A stretch of DNA of 19,061 bases from Eggerthella sp. CAG:209 (GTDB lineage: Bacteria > Actinomycetota > Coriobacteriia > Coriobacteriales > Eggerthellaceae), in contig FR884646.1 of NCBI GenBank assembly GCA_000436075.1, positions 36,842 to 55,902 on the forward strand, given 5' to 3'. Positions 7,777 to 15,088 of the stretch are shown one piece after another. A program made the translations under genes and the position numbers. The first letter of the stretch is position 1. Every line of letters begins with the position of its first letter. Below the pieces are notes generated by a model. That model was not told the DNA's origin and did not search any database. It worked only from the letters and a program-made list of their open reading frames with translations.

Positions 7777-9588
7777 TTAATCGCCATCACTGTTGGTCAG
7801 CGGCAAGTCATCGATCTTAAGCCGTAGCTTGCTCGTAGTACCCCTCAAGTGCGCAAAACGCTGCTTTTTGATATCGGAGTTCAAGAACACAATGGCATGG
7901 GCGGCGTCCATGGCGAACTGGTAATTCGCTTCAATAAGCCGCTTCACCTCATCGGCCATAGTATCGCCAACTTTATTTGCTAGCGAACCTAAAATCGAAG
8001 CATTCATGTGGAGGTAGTACAGCAACTGAATGCTTCGATCACTGTCGGCTTGCCCATGTTCGATATCGATTCGTATCTGATCCAGCAGCCTTTCGTCCAC
8101 ACGCTCCATTTCACTCATCTTGTGGGAAATCGTCATAGATCTGCGCGATTGCAAGAAAACGAAAATAATCGACAGCACCACGAGAGTTCCCAAAAGAACA
8201 AACACCAAACGCATCATCAGTGTATCCCCGAGCGACATGGTGGGATACAGGGCGGCAAGCGCCAGCTGTGTACCAGCAGCCATAGAAACTGCAGGGCCAA
8301 AGTTCATCAAGATAACGCCATAGCCCATAACGAGAACGCAGAGCATCCGAACAGATTCGGGGATGAAATGGGTGACGGCCACGAACACCGCCATGCCAAC
8401 CAGCATGCCCAAAAGCTGTTTTCCCATCATTCTCATCGTTTCATCGCGGTACGTGTTCATCATCAGGAACGAAGTGATGGGAATCCATGCGCCAAAGCGC
8501 GTATCCATATAGAGCAGCATGAGCTCAGAAACCGCAAAGGACACTCCAACGATTACGCCAAGCTGAATAGAAAACCTAAGCTGAGAATTCTTAAGACTGA
8601 AGTTGTCCTTGATAAAGTGCAGTCGGTAACGAACACCCAATCCAAACGGCGTCGAATTATCACGCGATGCCTTACTGTCGCTCAACGTGTACATCATCGC
8701 CTCTAGCGTTGCGCGCCACGCCGTATCGTGCTCAAGGTTTTCCAACCGATGCGTATCGAGAAATTCCTGAAGCGCCGATATCATGGCGCGAACCTGCTTG
8801 ATGCGCCCTTGCCCAAAGCCCAGAAAGACTTCGGATAGATCGAGCAGATAGTCCCGTTCTGCCTGCTCCATGGAATGCACGTTGCGTGAGGCGCCGTGCA
8901 TCATGTCGGCTATTTGCTCGGCGCATATCAAAAGCGATAACGTATACCGCTGCCGCCCGCTCAATACACCGCCTTGGCGAAAGACGTTGCCATACTCCTT
9001 GTTGCAATACTCTCGAGTAATGTCATACACCCTATGAGCATCAAGTTTGCTCACATCGAGGTTCGAAAGATCGATCAGCTGAAATCCGATGTCATCGAAC
9101 GCCCTCATAACGAAGCCTCGATCTTGGGTTATCTCGCTTTGCGCCGAGAAGTAGCGCATGGCATAAATAAACGCGGTGGTACAGGCAACAGCAAACAAGG
9201 TTGCCACCATGCGCATCGGTATCTCATGCGCAGAAATAGGATAGATCTCCAACAGCAGGAAGCCCAAACCCAGCATGAAGAAATTTCGAGGGAGGTAATC
9301 ATCGGAATTCATCAAGGTAATGCAGAACATATATACCGCGCTACCAGCCACCAGCAGCACAGGATGAAGGCCCGCAAGCGACGAGCAAAGGCTCATTACA
9401 AGAAACAACGCAGCATGCTTTAGGTAATTGACAAACGAAAGCCCCGCAGATTCAACCATTGTTCGAGCGAACGACTGGAAAATAACGCCCAACAGCGCAT
9501 CTTCTACGCCAAACAACTGCAGTTCCACGAAAAAGAGCGCAACAAGAAATGCTACGTACGGAACTACGTTGGCAATCCTGTCTAGCAT
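7777..9588 (-). CDS. FUSC-family (aromatic-acid-exporter-like) membrane protein
   Basis: A 603-residue inner-membrane protein with the two-block architecture of the fusaric-acid-resistance/AaeB superfamily. The N-terminal block is a set of hydrophobic helices (about 8-147). A soluble, helical, charged segment follows (about 150-335). The second membrane block (about 337-480) contains the FUSC core GAWIPITSFLMMNTYRDET (366-384), then RMMGKQLLGMLVGM (386-399). A charged helical tail (481-603) ends the chain. Family members export aromatic carboxylic acids or related toxic acids with a membrane-fusion partner, or act in envelope modification; no AaeA-like partner is here. It lies 93 bases downstream of a LysR regulator on the same strand. 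A GGGGA ribosome site sits in a small hairpin before the ATG. The substrate is inferred only. Confidence 0.85.
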   Translation of the reverse strand: MLDRIANVVPYVAFLVALFFVELQLFGVEDALLGVIFQSFARTMVESAGLSFVNYLKHAALFLVMSLCSSLAGLHPVLLVAGSAVYMFCITLMNSDDYLPRNFFMLGLGFLLLEIYPISAHEIPMRMVATLFAVACTTAFIYAMRYFSAQSEITQDRGFVMRAFDDIGFQLIDLSNLDVSKLDAHRVYDITREYCNKEYGNVFRQGGVLSGRQRYTLSLLICAEQIADMMHGASRNVHSMEQAERDYLLDLSEVFLGFGQGRIKQVRAMISALQEFLDTHRLENLEHDTAWRATLEAMMYTLSDSKASRDNSTPFGLGVRYRLHFIKDNFSLKNSQLRFSIQLGVIVGVSFAVSELMLLYMDTRFGAWIPITSFLMMNTYRDETMRMMGKQLLGMLVGMAVFVAVTHFIPESVRMLCVLVMGYGVILMNFGPAVSMAAGTQLALAALYPTMSLGDTLMMRLVFVLLGTLVVLSIIFVFLQSRRSMTISHKMSEMERVDERLLDQIRIDIEHGQADSDRSIQLLYYLHMNASILGSLANKVGDTMADEVKRLIEANYQFAMDAAHAIVFLNSDIKKQRFAHLRGTTSKLRLKIDDLPLTNSDGD

Positions 9589-9594
9589 GCGCCC

Positions 9595-9607
9595 TCCCCT
9601 CTGGGGA
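9595..9607 (-). promoter_or_regulatory. Small hairpin containing the FUSC ribosome-binding site
   Basis: TCCCC-TCT-GGGGA on the plus strand folds in the minus-strand mRNA as TCCCC-AGA-GGGGA, with the GGGGA of the Shine-Dalgarno in the stem. A CTATAG hexamer at 9614-9619 lies just upstream. This may limit translation of the membrane protein. Confidence 0.3.
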
Positions 9608-9681
9608 ACTTAACTATAGACACTCAAAGCATGTCCGATGATCACGAAAAAGCAGGTTGGCAATTGGCCCCAACCCCGCAA

Positions 9682-10611
9682 TTAGCTATCCGCCTTCGCA
9701 CCCTTCTCGCGAAGCGTCTCGGTTGCTGGATCCCATCGAAGGCTCTCCGCAAGCGAAATGATGTTTTCTACCGCACGAGTCTTATGAGCGTTTTTGCGGT
9801 AAATCAAATACACCGGATGGAAACCGGGCTCGACTTCCTTGATTCGAAGCGTATGCAGCTGAGGGAATGGAGCAAGACCCAGCGTTTTCAGCGAAATGCC
9901 CACCAATTCAGGTTCAACATCAACCACGCTTCCCAAAGTGATCTCATCATCGCACCATTGACGCACAGTAAGGTCATGAGCGGAAACCAGTTCTTTCACC
10001 TCAGCGCCAACGGGCGTTTCGGGGCGATAGGTAACAATCTCGGTGTTCTTAAGCTCGTCAAGCGAAATGCTGTCCTTCTTAGCCCAAGGACTATCTTCGT
10101 GGGCAATGGCCACCAAGTCTTGAGCCGAAACCGGAATGAATTCCAAGTCGGGACGATTTTCGACATACGCACCGATCACGATGTCGTACATTCCGTCGGT
10201 AAGGCTTTCGACCAAACCTTGGGTTAACCCTTGATACAGACGCACATCAACATGGGTGCCATACCGACAACGGTACTCCCTCAAAAGAGCCGGCAGGTAG
10301 TCCGCCTGCAGAGTAAAAATTGTGCCAATATCGATAGTTCCCGACAGACTATTCGCATGTTCCTGCGCTACTTGGATTCCCTTGTCTATAACGTCGAGAC
10401 CCTCAGACACGTATTCGTTGAATTCCTTGCCGAATTTCGTAAGTCGAACGTTGCGACCGTGTTGTTCGAATAGGGGAATACCAAGCTCGCCCTCCAACTG
10501 CTTAATGGAATTGGAGAGAGCAGGCTGAGTAATAAACAGCTCTTCCGCTGCCCGAGTAAAATGCTGGACCTGTGCCAGTTTTCTGAAATACCTTAACTGC
10601 GATAGATTCAT
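9682..10611 (-). CDS. LysR-type transcriptional regulator (LysR1)
   Basis: A 309-residue DNA-binding regulator. The winged helix-turn-helix covers residues 1-60, with AAEELFITQPALSNSIKQLE as the recognition core. A linker helix (about 60-88) leads to a periplasmic-binding-like effector domain (about 90-295), so it should sense a small molecule, probably a carboxylate. By eye about two thirds of the first 60 residues are identical to the second regulator at 17762-18697, marking the two as paralogues. GAGGGG precedes the ATG. It sits between the acyl-CoA dehydrogenase gene upstream and the FUSC gene downstream, all on the same strand, so it may control either or both. Its probable promoter overlaps the upstream terminator. 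Confidence 0.94.
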   Translation of the reverse strand: MNLSQLRYFRKLAQVQHFTRAAEELFITQPALSNSIKQLEGELGIPLFEQHGRNVRLTKFGKEFNEYVSEGLDVIDKGIQVAQEHANSLSGTIDIGTIFTLQADYLPALLREYRCRYGTHVDVRLYQGLTQGLVESLTDGMYDIVIGAYVENRPDLEFIPVSAQDLVAIAHEDSPWAKKDSISLDELKNTEIVTYRPETPVGAEVKELVSAHDLTVRQWCDDEITLGSVVDVEPELVGISLKTLGLAPFPQLHTLRIKEVEPGFHPVYLIYRKNAHKTRAVENIISLAESLRWDPATETLREKGAKADS

Positions 10612-10633
10612 TGCGACCCCTCACACCTCGCAT

Positions 10634-10674
10634 AAAAAAAGGCCTCCGTCCCAGTTTATAGGACAGAGGCCTTT
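10634..10674 (-). terminator. Terminator after the acyl-CoA dehydrogenase gene
   Basis: The stem AAAGGCCTC..GTCC / GGAC..GAGGCCTTT (10638-10651, 10661-10674) has one C-A mismatch and a 9-base loop. On the minus strand it is followed by a run of seven Ts. It lies 50 bases past the dehydrogenase stop and ends 23 bases before the LysR1 ATG. Confidence 0.88.
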
Positions 10675-10683
10675 AAATGACCA
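10655..10683 (-). promoter_or_regulatory. Probable LysR1 promoter embedded in a terminator
   Basis: On the minus strand TGGTCA (10678-10683) and TATAAA (10655-10660) are separated by exactly 17 bases. The -10 box is the loop of the terminator hairpin. A start near 10648 would give a leader of about 37 bases before the LysR1 ATG. Because the terminator leaves so little other room, this placement is plausible though unproven. Confidence 0.4.
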
Positions 10684-10724
10684 GGTTTGTCAAAAGATTT
10701 GCAATCGCAATCTTTCAGGAAGCC

Positions 10725-11921
10725 TTAGTGCAGGTACTCGATGCGGCCGCCATGCTTCTCGCACTCGCGCGCGATGGTGATACGCTGAACGGTAGGAGCA
10801 CCTTCCTCGAGCCACATAGCGCGGCAGTCACGATACAGACGCTCGGTAGGACCGTAAGGAGAATCCTCGAAGTAGCCGTCGCCACCGAAGATCTCGAGCA
10901 TCTCATCGGAAACCAGGCGAACCGTGTCGATGGAGAACAGCTTGCAGATTGCAGCCTTCTCGTCGATGAACTCGTTGTTCTGGTCGATGTCGAAGTCACG
11001 AGCGAAGTCGTAAACCAAGGTGCGCAGTGCATGAATCATCATCTGCATGTTAGCGATCTTCATCTTGATTGCCTGACGCTTGATGATCGGCTTGCCGAAG
11101 GTTACACGATCAGCAGCGCGCTTGAGGGAGATCTCGAGCATACGCTGTGCCATGCCCAAGTTAGAGCAAGCGATGTGTACGCGGGAAACGCTCAGGGAGT
11201 GGATAGCAACTTCCATGCCCTGACCCTCTTCGCCGAGCAGGTAGATAGGATCGAGCTTGAGGTTGGTGAACTTCAAACCTGCATGGCCAGCACCCCTGCA
11301 GCCCATCATGTGGGGCATAGGGATGATTTCAAAGCCAGGTGCGTCGTTGGGAACGAGGAATGCGGAAAGACGGGAGTCCTTGTCGCTTTCCTGGTCGGTT
11401 ACTGCGATTACATAGGTGTAATCGGAGCAGTCAGTGTGGGAGATGAGCCACTTCTCGCCGTTCAGAATATAAGAACCGTCAGGCTGCTTAACTGCGGTGG
11501 TGTGAAGGTCTGCGCCCGTACCGCCGGTCTTCTCAGTGATAGCGAAGTTGCAGTAAATAGTCTTGTCCTGGAACTTGTCCATGAGCTGATCCTTCAGCTC
11601 CTGCTTGCCGTAGTCCTCAAGGATACGCCAGTTCATGTCAGCAGCATGATGGAGATGCATACGCATTCCGCCAGGGCCACGAGAGAACTCTTCCTGAACC
11701 TTCAGGATCTCGAGCTCGTTGAGGTTCCATCCACCGTACTCTTCGGGAAGATAGAAGCGATAGAGATCGTTTTCCTTGGCGAGTTCATAGAACTTCTCCG
11801 GGAAAGTATTGGTTACCTCAATCTCTTTCTGCATCTCGTCGAATGGGCCCTCTGCCAATTCGCGGATCTGCTTGAGGTACGCCTGGAACTGCTCATCCGT
11901 AATGGTAGCTTTAGGATTCAT
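10725..11921 (-). CDS. Acyl-CoA dehydrogenase family flavoprotein
   Basis: A 398-residue FAD enzyme, full family length. It oxidises an acyl-CoA at the alpha-beta bond, or in anaerobes may reduce an enoyl-CoA. The N-terminal helical domain spans about 1-120. The FAITEKTGGTGAD stretch (126-138) corresponds to the family TEP.GSD region, and a beta-barrel runs to about 225. The C-terminal helical domain carries RVTFGKPI (272-279), IFGGDGY (344-350), LYRD (362-365) and EEGAPTVQR (372-380). E373 is in the position of the usual catalytic base. The ATG at 11921 has AGGGGGA upstream; an ATG nine codons earlier lacks a ribosome site. It has its own promoter and a LysR-type operator upstream and is closed by a terminator. 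No electron-transfer flavoprotein gene is nearby. Confidence 0.93.
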   Translation of the reverse strand: MNPKATITDEQFQAYLKQIRELAEGPFDEMQKEIEVTNTFPEKFYELAKENDLYRFYLPEEYGGWNLNELEILKVQEEFSRGPGGMRMHLHHAADMNWRILEDYGKQELKDQLMDKFQDKTIYCNFAITEKTGGTGADLHTTAVKQPDGSYILNGEKWLISHTDCSDYTYVIAVTDQESDKDSRLSAFLVPNDAPGFEIIPMPHMMGCRGAGHAGLKFTNLKLDPIYLLGEEGQGMEVAIHSLSVSRVHIACSNLGMAQRMLEISLKRAADRVTFGKPIIKRQAIKMKIANMQMMIHALRTLVYDFARDFDIDQNNEFIDEKAAICKLFSIDTVRLVSDEMLEIFGGDGYFEDSPYGPTERLYRDCRAMWLEEGAPTVQRITIARECEKHGGRIEYLH

Positions 11922-11969
11922 TGGTCCCCCTAACCGTTGCAGTTTCATAAGCTTTTGCTTACAGGTCTT

Positions 11970-11997
11970 ATTTTACGGTGAACAGGTTATATTTCAA
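11970..11997 (-). promoter_or_regulatory. Promoter of the acyl-CoA dehydrogenase gene
   Basis: On the minus strand TTGAAA (11992-11997) and TAAAAT (11970-11975) are 16 bases apart. The predicted start is about 40 bases before the ATG at 11921. The LysR-type dyad at 12023-12051 is centred about 75 bases upstream of that start, where activators of this family usually bind. Confidence 0.55.
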
Positions 11998-12022
11998 ATT
12001 CCGAAGGGTGTCAGTTTTCTTA

Positions 12023-12051
12023 AAAAGCTATAAGGCAAATGAATAGCTTTT
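12023..12051. promoter_or_regulatory. LysR-type operator (AAAAGCTAT-N11-ATAGCTTTT)
   Basis: Perfect 9-bp inverted arms, AAAAGCTAT (12023-12031) and ATAGCTTTT (12043-12051), are separated by 11 bases. This reproduces the family T-N11-A core within an interrupted dyad. It lies upstream of the acyl-CoA dehydrogenase promoter. Which of the two LysR proteins in the window binds it cannot be told from sequence. Confidence 0.65.
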
Positions 12052-12352
12052 GGTTGTCGTGCCTGAATAATTGGTTTATCGCAAGAAAATAGTTATTCAG
12101 CGAGCAAACAGGTAAAACACGTTCAGCTAGAACGATTTAACGGCAGTCAGCAAGCCACCTTCTCTGCCTCTGCACAAGACAGACCACCAATTGCAGACAC
12201 AGGTTAACCGCCGTTCGTTTCGCTGGCGCACGTTCGGCGGATTGCCCCACGAAACGCAAAACTCTGACGAAGCCACAGGAATGCCCCTATGACACCATCA
12301 ACACCTTGATCAAGATCGACTACCCCCCATCTCACACGCAGCAGAACAACAA

Positions 12353-12379
12353 GAAAGGCGCCCACTAGGGGCGCCTTTC
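12353..12379 (-). terminator. Terminator after CoA-transferase B
   Basis: A perfect 11-bp stem GAAAGGCGCCC/GGGCGCCTTTC (12353-12363, 12369-12379) with a 5-base loop. On the minus strand it is followed by a T-rich but interrupted tract. It lies 26 bases beyond the stop and separates the enzyme operon from the acyl-CoA dehydrogenase unit. Confidence 0.82.
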
Positions 12380-12405
12380 ATCAAAGCAGCTTGAACTGTC
12401 AACAT

Positions 12406-13635
12406 CTATTCAACTGGAGCTACAGGAGCACGATCCTCTTCGGGAACGATGTCGTCACCGAGACGGATACCGCCCTCCGCCTTAAGGCGAGCAATGGTCT
12501 CATCGTCTGCGCCGACCTTCTTAAGGTACTCAGCGGTATCACCACCGAGGACAGAAGCCTCTTCGAAATCAGCGATGTTAACCGGGATGGTGGACAGATG
12601 ATGAGGAAGACCAGTCTGAAGAACACGGCCTACGCGGGGGAAGTCAACCCATGCCAAAGCCTCGGGGTTCTCACGCGTAATCTGCTCAACTGCTTCGGTC
12701 TTGGTGTTGACCTTAGCAATGCAGAAGTCCTTGTCCTCAAGCCATTCCATCCACTCTGCCAGAGGCTTGCTCTTGATAACCTCTTCAACGGTCTTGAATG
12801 ACTCAGGAGCTTCCCAGCGACGCTTCAAGCCGTCGCCCTTGATTTCAGGATGACCGATTGCATCGCAGAAGGGCTCCCAGAACTTGGATTCAACCATGCC
12901 AAGAGCAAGCTTGCCACCGTCTGCCGTTTCGTACACGTTGTATGCAGTGGAAGGATACTCGAGGTCGTCGCGTTTGCACTCGCCGTCGTTGAAGCACCAG
13001 CGAGAATCAAGAAGCGAGTTCCACCAAACGAAGCAATCGAACATCGAAGTATCAATGTACGTGCCCTTGCCAGTCTGTTCGCGAGCATACAGAGCCGCAA
13101 GAAGAGCCTGACCTGCAACCATGCCGGAAGAAAGATCACACAGATGCAAAGGCGAGGTGGAGCCATGGTTTACGGACAGATAACCACTCGTTGCCTGCAT
13201 GTTCAAGTCATGCTGGGCCTTCTTGGAGCGAGGATCCTCGGCGCCATAGCCGGAAATCGAGCAATAGATGATACGAGGATTGATCTCGTTGATCGTATCG
13301 TAGTCAATACCCAGCTTCTTGGTTACACCAGGGCGGAAGCTCTCGACGATAACGTCGGCTTCCTTAGCCATCTTCTTAAACCAATCAACAACTTCTTCGT
13401 TCTTGAGATTCAGCGAAACCGACTTCTTATTACGACCAAGTGCGGTGATGTAGTAGGAAATGCCGCCGCCCTTGGTGGGATAGTCGTGACGCATGAAGTC
13501 GCCAAGACCAGTATCTTCAACCTTGATTACCGTTGCACCAAGGTCAGCGAGTACCTGGGTTGCATAACCGCCTGGCAGGTAACGGGAGAAGTCGAGAACG
13601 GTAAGTCCAGAAAATGGAGTGTTTGCACGTGACAT
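12406..13635 (-). CDS. CaiB/BaiF-family (class III) CoA-transferase, subunit/enzyme B
   Basis: A 409-residue CoA-transferase of the class III family, which moves CoA between carboxylic acids through an aspartyl-CoA thioester. The N-terminus LTVLDFSRYLPGGYATQVLADLGATVIKVE (11-40) is the standard CoA-site Rossmann start. ESFRPGVTKKLGIDY (98-112) and CSISGYG (125-131) are typical. The catalytic Asp is D167 in LCDLSSG, followed by REQTGKGTYIDTSMFD (185-200). The start has AGGAGG placed so that it overlaps the stop codon of CoA-transferase A, 12 bases away, so the two are translationally coupled and probably work together, perhaps as a heteromer like succinyl-CoA:benzylsuccinate transferase. The acid substrate is unknown. 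Confidence 0.93.
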   Translation of the reverse strand: MSRANTPFSGLTVLDFSRYLPGGYATQVLADLGATVIKVEDTGLGDFMRHDYPTKGGGISYYITALGRNKKSVSLNLKNEEVVDWFKKMAKEADVIVESFRPGVTKKLGIDYDTINEINPRIIYCSISGYGAEDPRSKKAQHDLNMQATSGYLSVNHGSTSPLHLCDLSSGMVAGQALLAALYAREQTGKGTYIDTSMFDCFVWWNSLLDSRWCFNDGECKRDDLEYPSTAYNVYETADGGKLALGMVESKFWEPFCDAIGHPEIKGDGLKRRWEAPESFKTVEEVIKSKPLAEWMEWLEDKDFCIAKVNTKTEAVEQITRENPEALAWVDFPRVGRVLQTGLPHHLSTIPVNIADFEEASVLGGDTAEYLKKVGADDETIARLKAEGGIRLGDDIVPEEDRAPVAPVE

Positions 13636-13647
13636 GTCAGTATCCTC

Positions 13648-14961
13648 CTAGTCCCTCTTGGAATTCGGTCCGTAGCTGGGCTCCAAAACGGAAGCGGGCA
13701 GCGGATCGCCGGTGTAGCACATTACTGCGCCGTCCTCGACAAGCTTGTCGACGGTTGCATCGTCATAGCCATAGTCGTTGAGGATCCTGCGCGTGTCGTA
13801 ACCAGTAGGACGGGAGCGACGCAGAACAGGGTCGCCAATGCTGTCCAGACGGAACGGCATGGTGGTGATTACGTAATCTTCCTCTTCGCCATAGGGGCTC
13901 GAAGGACCCTGCTTCTCGTACTTCATGTAACGGAGCTGGTCGTTGTCGAACGCTTCCTGATCCTGCAGAACGTCGGTAACGGTCTGGATCTTCTCGAACG
14001 GAATATCGTTCTCGCGGAAACGCTTCTCAAGCTCTTCATAGGTGAACTTCTTGCATGCCTGATGCATCTCAGCTACGACCTCGACATACTTGCCATTGTC
14101 AGCCAGCGCTTCAAGCGTGTTGTACTGCTCTTCGGTGTAGTACTTCGGATCCATCTCCAAAGTATCGAATACCAACTTGCAATACTTGTTGTAGTTGCCG
14201 AAGCACATGAGGAACCAGATGCCATCGGAAGATACATATGAATTGTTGGTGGGGCACTTTGCCTCCATGCGGTCCTTCGGGTAATCGCAACCCTGCTGCT
14301 GAGCAATCAGGGCAGAAGTCATGCCCCAAGTGCCAACATGATACAGAGAGCCCGTGACCTTATCGCCAACACCGGTGCGAAGAGCGCCAGCATAAGCGCC
14401 CAGAATACCTGCAGTCAGTGCGCAACCCGTGTTCCAGTCACCAAAAGCGATGGGAGAATTGCCAGGCTCGTAATGTGCGTTTGCCTGGGGAATTGCGCTT
14501 ACAAAGCCAGAGCGGGCAGCAAATGCGGTTGCATCGAAGCCCTTAGCATCCTTCATGGGGCCATGCTCGCCATAGCCACGGTTCTGAGCCCAAACCAAAC
14601 GAGGGAACTTCTCGTGCAACGTCTCATAGTCAAGGCCGAGACGCTTCAGTGCGCCCGAGCGAAGAGAAGTAAGGAAGATATCTGCCGTCTCAAGAAGGTG
14701 ATACATAACTTCCAGGCCCTCAGGGCTCTTGCAGTTGATTGCGGTCCATTCTTTGTTGAAGGAACCGCAGTCATATGCCACGTCGTCAAACTCGGTGCGG
14801 AACCTCATGCCCCAAGCCAAGCCCTGAGTACGCTGCTCGTCGCCTGTAAACGGCTCAACCTTAATAACCGTAGCACCCATTTCAGCAAGAGCTCGACCTG
14901 CGGCCGGGCCAGCTGCATACTGGGTAAGCTCAATTACTTTAACTCCCTGCAATCCTGCCAT
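13648..14961 (-). CDS. CaiB/BaiF-family (class III) CoA-transferase, subunit/enzyme A
   Basis: A 437-residue class III CoA-transferase, distinct in sequence from its partner. It begins VKVIELTQYAAGPAAGRALAEMGATVIKVE (7-36). LRSGALKRLGLDYETL (100-115) and NRGYGEHGP (127-135) are family segments. D175 in FGDWNTG aligns with the catalytic Asp, so it is not an obviously inactive subunit. The GKG..D..M segment of its partner is replaced by VGDKVTGSLYHV, a divergence compatible with subunit specialisation. TTAGGAGAAT precedes the ATG. It is the first gene after an internal terminator and a small dyad, and the stop overlaps the ribosome site of CoA-transferase B. Confidence is high for the family; the substrate is undetermined. 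Confidence 0.93.
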   Translation of the reverse strand: MAGLQGVKVIELTQYAAGPAAGRALAEMGATVIKVEPFTGDEQRTQGLAWGMRFRTEFDDVAYDCGSFNKEWTAINCKSPEGLEVMYHLLETADIFLTSLRSGALKRLGLDYETLHEKFPRLVWAQNRGYGEHGPMKDAKGFDATAFAARSGFVSAIPQANAHYEPGNSPIAFGDWNTGCALTAGILGAYAGALRTGVGDKVTGSLYHVGTWGMTSALIAQQQGCDYPKDRMEAKCPTNNSYVSSDGIWFLMCFGNYNKYCKLVFDTLEMDPKYYTEEQYNTLEALADNGKYVEVVAEMHQACKKFTYEELEKRFRENDIPFEKIQTVTDVLQDQEAFDNDQLRYMKYEKQGPSSPYGEEEDYVITTMPFRLDSIGDPVLRRSRPTGYDTRRILNDYGYDDATVDKLVEDGAVMCYTGDPLPASVLEPSYGPNSKRD

Positions 14962-14988
14962 TGGATTCTCCTAACGATCAAATATGCC

Positions 14989-15004
14989 TTTCGACACATC
15001 GAAA
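14989..15004. promoter_or_regulatory. Small dyad in the CoA-transferase A leader
   Basis: Perfect 6-bp arms TTTCGA (14989-14994) and TCGAAA (14999-15004) with a 4-base spacer, lying between the internal terminator and the ribosome site of CoA-transferase A. It could be an operator or an RNA hairpin. Confidence 0.35.
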
Positions 15005-15011
15005 TTTTGCG

Positions 15012-15049
15012 AAAAAGGGTGCCGGCACCGTGGTGTCAGCACCCTTTTT
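15012..15049 (-). terminator. Internal terminator between alcohol dehydrogenase and CoA-transferase A
   Basis: A perfect 11-bp stem AAAAAGGGTGC/GCACCCTTTTT (15012-15022, 15039-15049). The loop can pair further, and five Ts close the minus-strand side. It lies 39 bases past the dehydrogenase stop and splits the enzyme genes. Either the CoA-transferases have their own promoter, which I could not place, or they depend on read-through. Confidence 0.75.
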
Positions 15050-15088
15050 AAGTCTCTTGCTATTTCATGTAACAAGAATGAGTTCTTC

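Larger units (their letters stand above)
11922..12405. other. Regulatory gap between CoA-transferase B and the dehydrogenase
   Basis: It holds, from right to left, the CoA-transferase B terminator (12353-12379), a palindrome CTTGATCAAG (12305-12314), a second dyad CTGAATAA-N22-TTATTCAG (12063-12100), the LysR-type operator (12023-12051) and the promoter (11970-11997). I find no gene in it. Confidence 0.6.

Noticed and set aside
7536..7787. An 83-codon minus-strand frame beginning at the end of the FUSC gene
   Set aside because: The overlap is suggestive of coupling, but there is no recognisable domain, the composition is atypical and the frame may be chance.
10677..11933. A 418-codon open frame on the plus strand, opposite the acyl-CoA dehydrogenase
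   Set aside because: It mirrors the real gene. Strong codon bias that avoids TTA, CTA and TCA leaves the opposite strand open; similar mirror frames lie at 12850-13632, 14984-16150 and 16223-17176. None shows a protein family.
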